From NCBI GenBank assembly GCA_015680685.1, contig MNCI01016043.1:69302-133301 (forward strand): DNA of 64,000 nucleotides, given 5' to 3'. Source of the DNA: Gnetum montanum (Eukaryota; Streptophyta; Gnetopsida; Gnetales; Gnetaceae). The notes beneath the pieces were generated by a model, which saw nothing but the letters and a program-made list of their open reading frames with translations, was not told the DNA's origin and made no database searches. Of the stretch, positions 43,582 to 56,739 are shown piece by piece (within the stretch, counting starts at the first letter, position 1; each line of letters opens with the position of its first letter). The position numbers and the translations under genes were made by a program.

Positions 43582-45510
43582 TGTTGATGCATAAATTTTG
43601 AACAATCAACAACTAGAAAAACTCGTTTAGGGAGACTATTGCCTAGGGTGTCTCTCGTATGGCTATGCAAACCTAAAAAATGTCTTAGCTAGAGAGGACT
43701 ATGTGATATTAAATGATTAAATTGGGATCCTACCCCCTTTTTGTCATGTTACTATCATTTGTCACTATTGGTAGTTGCTTCATGCTACCACTATAACTAT
43801 TAGTAGGTGACTATCATCCATAGTCATGTGCCTACCAACTACTAGCTGCAACTCTTGCAACATGCCTATGACATTTTCTGGTTGCTGTTGCACATTGCAG
43901 TACCATCCATCACCATCATTGACTATGCATATGTTGCTCTTGCTACCTACCATTGCTACTAGAAAATCCCCAACCACTACAGGAACTCGCTACCTTGCCG
44001 TCATCCTATGCTACTGGTGATGGAGAGAGAGGGGGCTTGATATCTTCCTTGGATTTCCCTCCTTTGCCTGATGCTAGTTGTGCAACCTACTGTTATCACA
44101 AATACTACCACCATCTGCAACATCTCCTACCATGTGCACTATCTTTTGTCATTTGTGTGTGTTGTCTATTTCCATTCACACATGTCATCTACTATCATTA
44201 GCATGCATCATTAGTACTAACATGCCAATTTTCAATGTGCCTACTCATTTCCAATTTTGACATTACATTGCTACTGACTGCTCTACTGATGCATGCCTGA
44301 TTCTCATTCGCTATTAAGCATCTACCATCTGCTATCGAGCATCTACCATCTACTGCTACAAGTCATGCACATATTATTGCCCAATGTTGATGCATGCACA
44401 CGACCTCACCACCATGTGTCATTGTCCACCATGTGTTTCTATCTAGTATTGAGCATTACTAACACCTTTCTGACCATTTTCCACCATCATGCATCATCTA
44501 CAACATCTGTTGTTGCTCATGCTTATCATCTGTAGCTACACATGCATGTCAGTTGCCACTACTTATGCACATAGTCTATCACTATTCATGCATATAGAGA
44601 TGCCACATGTTGCTACCACCTGTGCATGTATTCTACCACCATTTATGCATCCAAAGAGGCTACATGTTGTCATCGTCAATGTTGACATCGTGCTCCAATG
44701 TTTGCACCTATTGTTCATGTGCACACTATAGCCACTAGAAGCTGTCATGGATGTTGCCACTGCTAATGTCTCTCATGGTTTCTATACACACCTATTGTTG
44801 CTGCCAATCATGTGCATAGTTTGCTACCATTTATGCACCCAAAGAGGCTGCATTCTACCATTGTTAGTGTTAACGTTGCACTTTGGTATTCGTGCCTACT
44901 ATTTACACACATGCTATATCCACTAGGAGCTATTGCAAATGCTATAGCCATTGATGTCACTTGTGGTTTCCCTATGCACCTGCTACTGCTACTACTAGTC
45001 AATTTTCCCATTCCTCCCCCTCGAGAGAAAGACCCTCTTCATTTTATAAGCCACTCCCCATCACCATTAAATGCCCACATCTACTACTAACATTGGTTAT
45101 GTCCACCACCATCAGTTATGTCCACTTCTACCACTACTACATTTGTAACATTCCCCACTTATCCATGTCAATTATGTTACATCATCCATGTTCTTCATCA
45201 CCTCTACACTTGCAATGTAATTGCCCATGTCCACCACCACTAGGTGTAATGTCCACTTCTACACATTTTTGGGTGAGCATATTTTACATTTGATTTTTGA
45301 CAAATAGGGGCATTATCATCATTGGATATCCCTTTCCCTCTATAAATTCTTTAGGCATATTGGCTTCTTGCATTCCAATGTTTGGTCTCAAGATTTGAAG
45401 GTTCTTACCATTTAAAGACAAGGACCTTAATGATAATTCAATCTTTACCCTAATAATTAGACTAATAAGTCATGACCCAGTGCCTAGCATGAGTGATGTT
45501 GGCTTCAACA
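43582..45510 (-). repeat. E1 3' LTR
   Basis: 1929 bp, TGTTGA...TCAACA ends. Contains a 188-bp direct repeat (anchors 44651, 44839) and, on minus, a TATA element at 45042-45049. All plus-strand ORFs in it are C/T-rich noise. Confidence 0.92.
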
Positions 45511-45524
45511 CTTAGCCCCCAAAT
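45511..45524 (-). promoter_or_regulatory. E1 polypurine tract
   Basis: Minus strand ATTTGGGGGCTAAG directly before the LTR TGTTGA. Confidence 0.75.
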
Positions 45525-46900
45525 TAGAAATTGCATGCAAGTGCAAGGAATAGCAAAACCACAAAAATTTTAAAAGGAGATACAAAAGATAGATGATCAA
45601 AAAGATCATAACATAGAGACTTGAACTTTGAAAGCAAACTATATTGATCTAAACATGATTAAAATAACCATATAATCAAGAGAGAAATAAAGATGGGCCA
45701 CCCTTGACACACCATCTTATTTAATTAAGCTCAAAACATATACTCTTTATAAATCAAAACTTCAACTACATAGATACATATAGATATAATTAAAGAATAT
45801 AATTAATATCTCATTCCCAATCTTGTCACAAGGTAAAAGTAAAAAGTATGTGGACTACTTTGAGCCTGAGACTTATGCCAAACTTAATGAAGAGTACAAG
45901 CTTATCTATATCATAGCTAGCCATAACTTTCAAATTTTTCCTTGGGACTCTTTTTTTTTCTTTTTTCAAATTTGGATAAATAGGTTTAAAAAGGGAATGG
46001 AGGCTAGGGTGATGAGTTCTACTAGACCCCATCACACTCAAGAACTTATCACACTACTAATGAACATGGTCCTCATTCTTTTTCTTTTCTCTCTTTTTTT
46101 TAAGGAAACGTTCCTCATGGTGTACTTCATTCTTAAAGTAGGAATTGCAACATGAGTCTAAATGATTATCTACACTACCAAAGAACATGATCCTTTTGGA
46201 ATTGTTTCCATGGTGCAGTTCAACCCTTGTGTATGTGCCTTTAATTACAATCTAGCATCATAGAAGGTCTCCTTGATGCCTAAGAGTTCTCAAGAGGAGA
46301 TGAACACACTTCACCATGTTGCTCATAAGATAGCCATGGATCATCACACTTAAGGGCTATGGCTTATGAGATGGAAAAAGGCATTTTCCAAGGTTACCTA
46401 GTGATTATGGCTAACCATACTCCAACACCAGATATCATACCTTCACATGATCATGATAATAACATGATAGGTTAGCATAAATCCCATCCTCCATAATCCA
46501 ACATAACTGATAAAACTAAAACCTTGAAATAGACTGGGAAGAATCATAGCATTATTGAAATGTATCATATAAAAGGGATTTTATATAATAGTAATAGGAT
46601 ATATCATATAAAGCATTTATACTTGCATTATTTTCCAATGGTGTTATGATGATTCAATACCTAGTAACTCAAATGACCATAATGACAACTAAAATCATGT
46701 TGAAAAGCATAAATAGATCAAAGTAAAAACCAAGATGCTAAAAAAAGATGATGGTAGACGTAACATGCATAAGAAAATGGTGGGAATATAAATAAAATAT
46801 GCAAATGCAACTATATACAAATGAAATGCATGGTGAAACGGAAGAAAGCATGAAATCAAGGATCTACCAGATGTCCATGTGGGGCACTTGAGTAGAAATG
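45525..46900 (-). other. E1 3' UTR
   Basis: No domain on either strand; ORFs 45823-46155 (plus) and 45826-46041 (minus) overlap and lack motifs. Confidence 0.6.
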
Positions 46901-46919
46901 ATTTAGATGAAATGCATTA

Positions 46920-47560
46920 AAATTTCTATGTAACTTATATCCTTGCAAATTAGCAATTGTTTACACATTGGGGCCAATGATGTCTATGACTTGGAATGAA
47001 CCTAACCACATAGGAGAAAACTTAGTTTGAGGATCTGTTTGACTAGATGCTCTATCTCTTTTTAGGACTAGATGTCCTATTTTAAAGACTTTACCTACAT
47101 ATTCCTTATCAAGCCATCTTTTAACAATTTATTGATGATCAAGATTACGAAAATCAATACATAATCATAATTGACTTGTTCATTTTCTATTAGGCACTAG
47201 ATTTGAAAAATCTGACATCCTTTGACATAGCCTCTTTATTAATTTGAGAAACTTTAAAATTTGAATCACTAAATTTACCATTGAAAAATAAAAATTCATG
47301 AATATGATCATCATCACCAAAACTTGAAAAGAAAAAATATTATTTGGAATAGAATAGGAGATAACCTTTTCAATGATTATTTCGAAATCCCAAGCATTAT
47401 GTCTAAAAGAGACATTTAAAGTAGTGGCCAATTGAGCTAATACATTAGGAATTTCATTTTCTTCTCTAGGAATATGTTCAATGGATATGTCATCAAAATT
47501 TCACACACCTTCTAATGTTTTAATGGTTGGGATCTCATTTATATCTTTGTCCTCTCCTAA
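46920..47560 (-). pseudogene. E1 pol remnants
   Basis: In minus order: IEHIPREENEIPNVLAQLAT (47440-47510; the RNase H-end motif IPREENxxADALATLAS), an open but unassigned stretch, CIDFRNLDHQ (~47145; RT fingers motif), then at once VFKIGHLVLKRD and KFSPMWLGSFQVIDI (integrase C-terminal strand region; 46930-47100). RT catalytic box and integrase D,D,E are absent. The RNase H-like piece coming before the RT piece is not the normal order. Confidence 0.7.
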
Positions 47561-47743
47561 TGGTGGTGGATTACCCATAAGACATGTATTTCCATCATGT
47601 TGATAATAAGGCAAGACATCTTCATAGATTTCTTCATGTTCACTAGAAACAAAATGATTTATTTCTAAAATTTCACTTTCATGATCATTTATAACATGTT
47701 CACCTAGCCCAACATCAATAAATCTAACATAAAGATTAGTATT

Positions 47744-48330
47744 TCAATTTTCCAAAGATTGATTTTGTTGATCAAAATTTGTTACCACTTGTTTATAGAA
47801 AGGCTCACTTGGTATGACCATATATTCATATTTTCGTTTAATAGGGATTAATAATTCTAATAAATTTGACCTAAAGAAGCCCCCAAACTTAGTTTCAAAA
47901 ATCATAGATAAAAGCACATCATAAGTGGGTGACATATCAACTACTAAAATATCTATATGGCATGTAAAAGTAGGGTATTTTTTTAAATTGTACTTTTACT
48001 CCATCCTACTACAAGTACATTAGATCCATCAAGTTGTATCACATTTCTTGCTTGTGGTAGCATTTTTTCTCCTAATGTTTTACACACCTTAAGTGGCATG
48101 ACACTAATAGTTGCACTAGAATTCATTAAAAAATTATGAACATTCTTTCCAAAAATAATCAAAGTTGTTAGGAAAATAGGTTGCTCTTTCTTGTTTGACA
48201 TGAAATTGCTTACATTTTGTATTGATAACACATTAGGACTTTTTGCAAAATGAACTTTCCTTTCTATTGTTGGAGATCTTTCTTCATTGGTTTCAGCTGT
48301 ATGAACTATCTTTTGAATCACATCTTTCAT
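47744..48330 (-). pseudogene. E1 aspartic protease
   Basis: VHNFLMNSSATISVMPLKVCKTLG holds the active-site loop, but D-S/T-G-A has become N-S-S-A, so the catalytic Asp is lost. LDGSNVLVVGWSKSTI and, in the next frame, YDVLLSMIFETKFGGF (47880-47935; the YDxILGRxFL equivalent) complete it. Confidence 0.75.
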
Positions 48331-48467
48331 TTCATTAAAATGTAGAAGGTCATAGATTGAAATGTTGTCTTTAACTCATTTTAAGTCCTCAACTAGATCA
48401 TAAGTCTTATATTCATCTTTGGCTTCTTGTGAGGTGAAGTTCTTCTAAATATAGAACGGGGGTTTGG

Positions 48468-49894
48468 TCATTGTGGGGCATTTTCTTGGGATGGTCTAGT
48501 TTGATTATTTGTGTTATTTTGACTAGGAGCTCTTCTATTTGGAGGAGTATAAGGATCATTCCTAGTTTGTTGTTCTATGATATTCATAATGTAACTAAGT
48601 TTATGGTAGCGAGTGTTATGTGGGTTGGGATTACTTACCATAACTTGTTTCAATGAGGGAACTTTTTCATTCTCCATTTCATGAGGTATGTTATGGACCA
48701 TAATAGGGCCTTTTTCACTTTGTTGATTTCTGGCATTATCGCCATATAATGCTAAAAATTGAGGACAAGTTTTTTCAAAATATCGCCTAGTATTATGAAG
48801 ATAACAATAATCATCATTGATTAATGTACTTGGATTTTCAAATTGTATAGGAACCTTATTGTTGTTTTGCTTTAATTCAACTACTTCATTGGAAAGTTTT
48901 TGAAGTGAAGTTAATATTTCATTCATCTGATTTTGAGTTTGAGTTGTAGGTCTAATAGGATTAGATATCCCATTTGGGTTTATAATGGATTGGATCCAGT
49001 CTTTCGTTTGGTCATCATTCAAACCAATATTATATGGTAGAATTGAGGAAGACGTTGAACTTTGAAAATAATTTTTTGAAGGTTGAGTCAATTGAAGATG
49101 GGGGGAAGGAGTTTGAAACATAGTATTGGTCATTGGGAAAGTTGGTAGAGGTAGAGGACTAGATTGCATAGGGTTACTAACACTTATCATGAGGGTAATT
49201 TTTTCTAACGCAATATCTTTATCCATCATTCCTTGTATTTATGTTATGTTAGGATCAAATTTAATGGCATAGGCAAAGAATGGATCAATGGTGGATAGGT
49301 AAAAATTGAAGATGCCACCATGTTGTGGAGGCATCTCACTTGGCACATAAGCAAGTTGATGGAGGAATCTTAGATTGTAATATTGGACATTTTTCCCAAG
49401 TAGTTTTATTAAGCTTGTGATATTGCTTGATGCTAAGGTTGGGCTAGTGCACTTATCAAACTGAAGCAGGAACTTATTTTTAAATTCTTATCATGAGTTG
49501 ATAAAGGCATTAAGGAGCATCAAACCCCATTTGGTGGCTTTACTCTTAAAAGTTGTTACAAATACCCTAAATGCTATGTCATTTTGGACAATTTTATGGA
49601 TGCCTAGTAAGGTTTCAAAAGATTGTATATGTTGTTGGGCATCACTAGTAGGGGTTGTGAAATCAAAGAACAAATTTATGTTTTGAAGGATTTTTGGAAT
49701 ATCATGATAGTTGGTGTAGTTAAAAGGGTTTCTCACAAAGGAAGTTGGGGGTTGATTGGTTACCATCCTAGTTTGAGTTCTTCTAGGAATAGAACTTGGG
49801 AAATGTGAAGCTCATTATTTTTTAAAGTAAAAAGGTGGGTAGTTGGTTGGTTAGGGGCAAGGGTAAATGATTCTTGTTGGAAGGGTTCACTCAT
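48468..49894 (-). pseudogene. E1 gag
   Basis: ATG at 49894 (MSEPFQQESFTLAP); E2 has MSEGSF at the same place. Capsid (49491-49766) with NPFNYTNYHDIPKILQNINLFFD and QQHIQSFETLLGIHKI. A 253-codon open C-terminal part (48468-49229) is Pro/Gln/Asn-rich with an LTSLQKLSNEVVELKQNNN helix and a knuckle-like CYLHNTRRYFEKTC. At least one frameshift between the halves. Confidence 0.8.
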
Positions 49895-50420
49895 TAAATA
49901 AAAAATAACAAGAAATGTAAAATACTAATTAACTATAAAAATTAAACAAAATGGAAAAATCTTTAAATACTATATTCTCTTTAATTTTTATTTTTAAATG
50001 AAAAACTAAAATTGCAAATAAAATAGAAAATGCAGAATTTTATAAAGGTAAATTAAAAATAGAATGATGTAAATCAACTCACCAAAGTTGAAGCTAAGGT
50101 AAGGATTGACAAAGTTTAAATTCAATGACAAGACTGAAAAACAAGGATTTAGAGGATAAATTTGAAAGTAGGATTAGAAATGGGTGATGGGACTCAAGTA
50201 ATAGAAAAAAAAGTTTCCAGGAAGTTAACTTTTATGAAATCAAAAAATAAAGGGCTTGGAATTTCTTAGAAATTAAAGTTGAAAGATTTCTTTTAAGGAA
50301 TAAGGGCTTCAAAGAACTAAGGAACAAAGATTTTTAAAACAAGGGCTAAAAAATTGAGATTTTTAGCAAAAGATAAGTCAACAAAAAAAAGTTTCAAAAT
50401 GGGATCAAAAAACAAAATAG

Positions 50421-50440
50421 GCCCTCCTTCTATTGCCAAA
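50421..50440 (-). promoter_or_regulatory. E1 primer binding site
   Basis: Minus strand TTTGGCAATAGAAGGAGGGC. Differs from family A; the primer tRNA is not identified. E2 has the same site at 59794-59813. Confidence 0.65.
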
Positions 50441-50444
50441 AATA

Positions 50445-52314
50445 TATTGATGTGTAAATTTTGGATAATCAACACCCATAAAAACTCTTTTAGGGAGACT
50501 ATTGCATAGGGCACCTCCTGTATGGGTATAGAAATCTAGAAATAGTCTCAACTGGAGAGGGCTATGTGATATTAAATGATTAAATGGGGATCCTATCCCC
50601 TTGTTGTCATGTTCCATTATTCACCACCATTCATAGTTGCTTTGCGCTAACATTGTTGCTATTGTTAGTTAACAATCATGCACCTATTAACCACTAGTTG
50701 TAGCTCCTGCCACACACTTGTGATGTCTAGTAGTAGTTGTTGCATGCCATAGTGTTGTCTATTTCCATTGCTAACTATGCATGTGTCACTCCTGCTACTT
50801 GTCACAACTAGTAGAAAATCCCCAATTGCTATAGGAATGTGCTAACTTGCCCTCGTCATGTGCTGCTAGTGCTAAAGAGAGAGAGGGCTCGAGATCTTTC
50901 TCAAATTTTCCTCCTTTGCTAGTTGTTGGCTACACTACCCATCACTATTGTAGATACTACCACCATCTACAACGTCTCCTACTACACACATTGTCTACCA
51001 TTTTTTGTGCATTTTGTCTACCGCTATTCACATGCATCATCTACCATTGTTAGTGCATCTTGTTGCTACTGATGCATCCACTATTGATGTGCTTGCTTAT
51101 CACCTACCTTGATGTCATGCTACTACTGACCACCCTACTAATTTGTACCCAATTACTATCTATTGTAGAGCATCTATTATCCACTGCAATGCATCACTGC
51201 TACTTGATGTTGATGCATGCACATGATCTCACCATCATGCACCACTATCCATCATGCATTGTTGTGCACTATTGAGTGTTGTTGATGAGTGCTCAACTAT
51301 CATCCATCGTTGCTCATGCATGTTATTTTCCACCACTTATGCATGTCCTCTATCACTACTCATGTGTGTAGTCTACCATTGTTCGTGCACCCAAAGAGGC
51401 TACTTACTATCATCATTAGTATCAATGTTGCACTCTGGTATTCGAGCCTACTATCCATGTTCATACTATAGCCACTAGGAGCTATCACAAATGCTACCAT
51501 TGTTGACATCACTTGTGGTTTCTGTATGTGCTTGCTGCTACTACCACTTACACATGTAGTTTGTTGTTGTTCATGTGTCTAGAGAGGTTGCATGCCACTG
51601 CTATCAATGTTTATGTCATGCTTTAGTGTTCATGCATGCTATCCATGTGCATACTACAGCCACTAGGAGCTATTGTGGATGCTACCACTAATGATTTTTC
51701 CCATGGTTGCCATACATGCTTGTTGCTACTACCACTGATCATTCCCCCTATTCCTTCCATCCTCTAGAGAGAGACCCTCTCCCTTTTATAGGCCACTTCC
51801 CATCACCCTTAAATGCCCACATCTACCACTAACATTAGTTACACCCACCACCATTAGTTACGTCCACCTCCGTTAGTTATGTCCACCTTTGTCACTATTG
51901 CATTTGTAATGTTTGCCACTTGCCCACATCAATTATTCCATGTTGTCCACATTCTTCATCACCCCTGCACTTGCAATGTAACCATCCACATCTACCACCA
52001 CCAGGTGTAACATCCACTGCCACTAGGTGTAATGTCCACTTCCACACATTTTTGGGTGAGCATGCCTTTTATTTTATGTTTAACAAAAAAGGGTATTATT
52101 TTTTTGAAACCCAAGATCTACATCCCTAGATATCCATTTTCCTCTATAAATTCTTAAAATAGACTAGCTTCTTGCATTCCAATGTTTGGTATCAAGATTT
52201 GAAGGTTATTATCATTTAAAGATAAGGACCTTAATGATAATTCAATCTTTACCCTAGTAATTAGAATAATAAGTCATGGCCCCATGCCTTGCATGGGTGA
52301 TGTTGGCATCAACA
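50445..52314 (-). repeat. E1 5' LTR
   Basis: 1870 bp, same 188-bp internal repeat (51391, 51579). Minus-strand TATAAAAG at 51784-51791. U3 (51830-52030) has GTTAYGTCCACC-type iterations. Confidence 0.92.
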
Positions 52315-52967
52315 CCAACATTATTTTTTATTGAGACCATATGCTATATTTTATATGATGTCCAATTATTTGAAGCTACCAAGTTACTAAGTTAATTTCT
52401 AAAGAAAAAGTTGAGAAGAAGTAAGATCAAGCCTTGCCATCCTGAATAAGTCCATCCAATCATATATCTCTTATGATTGAATTACAATTACTTTCATTAA
52501 TTTTCATGGTTGATTGAGATTAGAGAGTATCTTAATCTTATTTTTTATTTATAATATTACTATTTTATTCATTATTTAATCTATATTTTAATTTGATAAC
52601 TATAATGTGTATGGTAATGCAAGTTGAGAAGAAGGATTTACCCTACCTTCACATCAATAACGAAATAGGAGTTGCAATTTGTGTGAACTTGGTTAGGCTT
52701 ATTGATTGGTACTTTGTCGATATTTAATTCACTTCTTATCATTATCTTAGAGAGTGAGGTAAGTATTGATAAAATAATATTTAGTTCTTATATATATTCT
52801 TATTAATTATATTTTGTTTACAAAACAAGAAAGAGAACATTAGGATATAGAGCTTCAAGTCCAAAGAATAAATCAAAGTATTGGAGCATAGAGGCATAAA
52901 AGGAGCATTGGAGTTGGAAAAACATAGTTAACATAAACTCCTTCAATAATAAATGAAATCCAAGGGT
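52315..52967 (+). other. B2 interior after E1
   Basis: Begins collinear with 41600-41640 (AAGACCCTAGATTATATTTTA against GAGACCATATGCTATATTTTA), then AT-rich non-coding. Ends in a purine-rich AATCCAAGGGT before the 3' LTR. Confidence 0.65.
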
Positions 52968-53542
52968 TGTAAATTATCAAGTTCCTGTTTCTGAATGATA
53001 CCACTACATAACAAAGATGGTATCTCATCATAAATAATGATGTGATCATTTTAATAAGATCCAAAAGGATAAGTTATAATTAAGACCTAAAAGGATGCAT
53101 TTTAATAACTAGCATTTCTCTTGAGGTAACCTTGAAGTGTTTTATCTAAGGTATTTCTACCTAATTATTAAAGTTCATATTAGCATGGAGTTGCAAAGCT
53201 AGTAAAGATGAGTAATAGGTGTTGGGTGAAGTGGGATAGGAAGAGGACTAGCCATTTCTTTTGGCTAGTTGTAGGCCTAACCATGGTGGTAGTGTTGGAT
53301 AGCCTCTAAGGGATAGATGTTGAAGGAAAATAACCCTTATAAACTCTTTGATCATAACCCAAATACATTATTCCACATTAATAAAACATTCCCTTCTTTT
53401 TCCTTTTGCACTTGTTATTTTATTTACATATAATGTCAAATGTTACACATATTTGACATTTTTCGTGTTATCTTCTATATCATAATATCATATGTAACAT
53501 ATATTTGATGTTTTTCATGACATCTAGGAATGGGATGTCACA
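52968..53542 (+). repeat. B2 3' LTR
   Basis: 575 bp, TGTAAAT...GGGATGTCACA. No primer site follows, as expected for a 3' LTR. Confidence 0.85.
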
Positions 53543-54904
53543 AAAAATATAATGGACCATACATATTAGTTTTCATAAGATGATGGGATGAAATCCTCCA
53601 TGAGACATAAATCAACAAGAATCAATAAAAGTTAAAGATAGACCAAGGTGTTACATGCCTCTAACACATACTATGGCTAAATAAAATTCTCTCATACATA
53701 GGATTTGAAGTTGATCTTCCTATAAATTGGTATTATGAAAATACAATAGCAATTTAACTATTCAAAGACTATGCACTTCACAAAAAATCCAAACACAGTG
53801 ACATCAAGTACTATTTCATCAACTAGGAAGTGAAAGAAGGAACAATCAAATCTATTTACATTAGTTCAAAATAGCAACTACTAACTTACTAACAAAAAAT
53901 ATTTTATCTCATAGGATTAAGTGCCTCAATGAATCTATAGGAATTCAAAGCATGACAAAGAATGTAGAAAGAAAAGATGAAGAATAAAGATTGTCTTCCA
54001 TTCTATGGAGGAATTGTTGGCTTTCTAGAGTAGAAGATAATAATTTTTTGTTTTTATTATACAATAAGATTTTATTTTAATAAAATATATAAAATATCTA
54101 GATTTATGAATAGTTGTAATGTTATTTTGACCTATGTAAGTATATATATATATATATATAATTTAAAAAAATTTTATCATTAGAACTATATTGTATTATT
54201 TTTGGTAAACTTTGTCCCATTTGTCACATATATATATATCCAAGGCATCTCTTGAAATTTGAATCATGGAATCATTAGCATAATTTTAATAATAATTTCA
54301 TTATTTCATTATCAATTCATCAAGCATTCATAATTCATCATTTTATTAACATTTATCAACATCATTCATCATTATTTACTTAATCTTAGAAATTGAATAG
54401 TCAGAATTGAGGGCATTTACTATTTCAATTTTATCTTAGTAATTTCAAAATTATTTTTATTAATTTAAGATTCATTTAAAAGTTAGAATATATGGATACA
54501 TTTAGTTAAATTTTCATTTGAATATCTATCGCAATGTGGAAGAAATTTTCTCTATAATTTAGCAGATTTTCTTACTACTAAAATTTTACTAGAATGAAAT
54601 ATAGTTAATGATTGGATTATTTCTCCCTCATATCATAAAAATTTGATGTTATTCTAGATTTATTTCAAATCTAATTTATGTGGGAAGGTTTAGTTAAAAT
54701 TTTAACATCAAAAACTTAATAACATTTAAGTTATCATCTCTCAAATTTACACTACTAGAATTACTATAATTTTTGATAGATTAAAAAGAACATAATATAA
54801 AATTAGCTTTTAATTGTATTTTTTAGTACTTAATTTTTCTAAATTGTAGAGAAATTCATAAGATTTCTAAAAATATAAATTTTATCAGCTAATTCATTAT
54901 GAAG
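53543..54904. other. AT-rich sequence, no gene; TA microsatellite at 54140-54162
   Basis: No domain seen on either strand. Contains a (TA)11 run and a shorter one near 54229-54238. Confidence 0.6.
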
Positions 54905-56030
54905 TCAAGCTAACCAAGGAATTCTTTTGCTACCTGAAATTCCTTTAGAGGCAGTATCTATACCATAGTAGCACTCTTCCAAAGAGAGAGAGTTAGAGAA
55001 AAATCTTAGTACTAAGTAAGGATAAGGAGAAAGAATCATGCACTCATTTCTGAATGTGAGTACTTGATTCATAGTATCCCCTCTTTTACCATTATACTTT
55101 GTAAAGGATGGTAATGAAATCTCCTTAGGTAGAATTGACATGGAAATGATAGAGCTCATAGGATTGCTTAGAACCTGATCTAAGAAAATAGGCAAGTCTT
55201 CTTAGATGATCAATTCCTTAGCTTCTTTATCTTCAATTCTTTAAATATGAGACATAACATCATTTTGTAGTGCTAATAACTATGGATTATTTTTTAGGAA
55301 AGTGAGGGGTTGGTTAAGCCATAGTAATAGTTGATGATATCAAAGAAGGATACATGTATGGAATGGGTCCAAATGTTGGGGAGGTGGATATTCTCAATGA
55401 AATAAAATTAGAAAGATATAAAAAAAATTATTGTGAATTAATAGGTTGGTGAATTTTAAGCATAGATGAGGTGATAATGATAGGTAAGGGAATAGAAGGA
55501 AACAAGGATATGTTGGGTTGATGTTGAGGGATAAAATATATGGATCTAGAAAATGGATTATGGAATTGAAAAAAAATGAGGGTTACTACTATTATTAGAA
55601 GGAAATAGATGGTAAGGTGGAGGAACAGAGATCAATGATCCTACTCTAGGAGGAATAGATCTAGGTGAATAGTTTTGAGCAGCCATGACATTGATGTTAT
55701 GTATGTGATGTGAAAGAGAATTAGTCTTGCTAAGCACTTCAATTGATTGTTGTTAACCTGTATTAGTTAGATGAATATCTAATTCTTAGACTTCACTTCC
55801 TCTTTTTTCTCTAATAGTAATGTGAGAACTAAAAGGTTAATCCAAGATAGCTTTCATCCTAGCCTTTTTAATCTACAAGCGTATTATTTCCTATATCTTC
55901 TCTTGCTTCATGATAAATTCTATGATCTCCTTAGGTTTCCCATGTTCTAGTTCAATGGGATGATCTAGATTAGGAAGGAAAGAAGAAAGGTTATTTACTC
56001 TCTCATTTTCTACCATAATCTTAAACATAT
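54905..56030 (-). pseudogene. Gypsy gag relic
   Basis: Minus ORF 54905-55195 has ISLPSFTKYNGKRGDTMNQVLTFRNEC then LVLRFFSNSL, the capsid pattern LPxFxGxxGDPxxHxxxFxxxC...RLFPxSL. Upstream pieces (MAAQNYSPRSIPPRVGS near 55690; FLPNLDHPIELEHGKP near 55970) look like a Gag N-terminus. It differs from A, C and E Gag. No LTRs were found for it. Confidence 0.6.
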
Positions 56031-56735
56031 ATAATATAGGTAAGGAGACTAGCTCTCACTTAGCGTAGGCTATCTTGAAGTTCCTTTGGCTTAACCCTTT
56101 AAAAAATTCTTGATTTTTCCTCAAATTAATAATTGTTTAAAGCTTAAAAAAGGTCTAAAGTTGAATATGATTCCATAGATATAGATGTGTTTTAGTGTTA
56201 ACTATAACATCATAGGACAATTATTAGAGCTTCTATTTTTTCTATATTCAAGTTTAAACTTGATATAGAGAGTGAGAGTATTTGCTTAGGACAAAGATAA
56301 AAGTTATAGTAGAAATGACATGACATTAGTGTTTAAAATGATCTATTAGTTAGACTTAAAAAAATTTTAAGCATATCTTACAAATTCTACTAAATTTCTA
56401 TGAATCATCCTCCTTTTAGTGCCAAAAAGATGTTGTAATCTAAATTGTTGTATATCCAAGATTTAGAACAAGCCAATGCAAAATAAACTAAGCATTACAG
56501 GAAAAAAAATGTAAACATCTAAATTGAAAGGGTACTTGTAGATCATTAAAAATTTTAATAATCTTAAATGGTTTTTTTGCCAAACACAAGCATATAAGAA
56601 GAAAAAAAGAGTGTGTGGAATAGCTAGTAAAAGAAAAGGAGATGCAATAAAAAAGAAAAGGCCTATGCATGATGCAATGCTAAAGAAAAACATTACACAT
56701 AGTAGGATCTATGAAGAATTAGAGCATATGTGGCT
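56031..56735. other. AT-rich sequence, nothing recognised
   Basis: Minus ORFs 56463-56693 are Phe/Leu-rich products of A-rich DNA; no domain. Confidence 0.5.
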
Positions 56736-56739
56736 AGAA

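Larger units (their letters stand above)
43582..52314 (-). mobile_element. E1: RT-less Tat-type gypsy element with 1.9-kb LTRs
   Basis: Minus strand: 5' LTR, primer site, gag, protease, remnants of RNase H end and RT start, integrase tail, 3' UTR, polypurine tract, 3' LTR. Target duplication CCAAA (43577-43581) / CCAAC (52315-52319). Unit copy I at 41585-41640 shows the empty site, confirming both ends. RT core, RNase H core and integrase core are missing. Confidence 0.92.
37017..53542 (+). mobile_element. B2: large non-coding LTR element with captured sequences, split by E1
   Basis: 5' LTR with primer site, interior (37567-43581 and 52315-52967, about 6.7 kb without E1), 3' LTR. No gag or pol anywhere in the interior; instead two diverged copies of a unit holding CpG-rich sequence, a 5S rRNA-like piece and a CCR4-like pseudogene. 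This fits a large retrotransposon derivative moved by enzymes supplied elsewhere. The 5' end is decayed, so no target duplication was confirmed. Confidence 0.75.

Noticed and set aside
43826-45293. Several overlapping plus-strand ORFs rich in His, Cys, Leu and Thr
   Set aside because: They lie in the C/T-rich E1 3' LTR; equivalents in the 5' LTR (50847-52129) are in other frames, and no domain is seen.
54140-54162. TA dinucleotide run
   Set aside because: Ordinary microsatellite without further structure.
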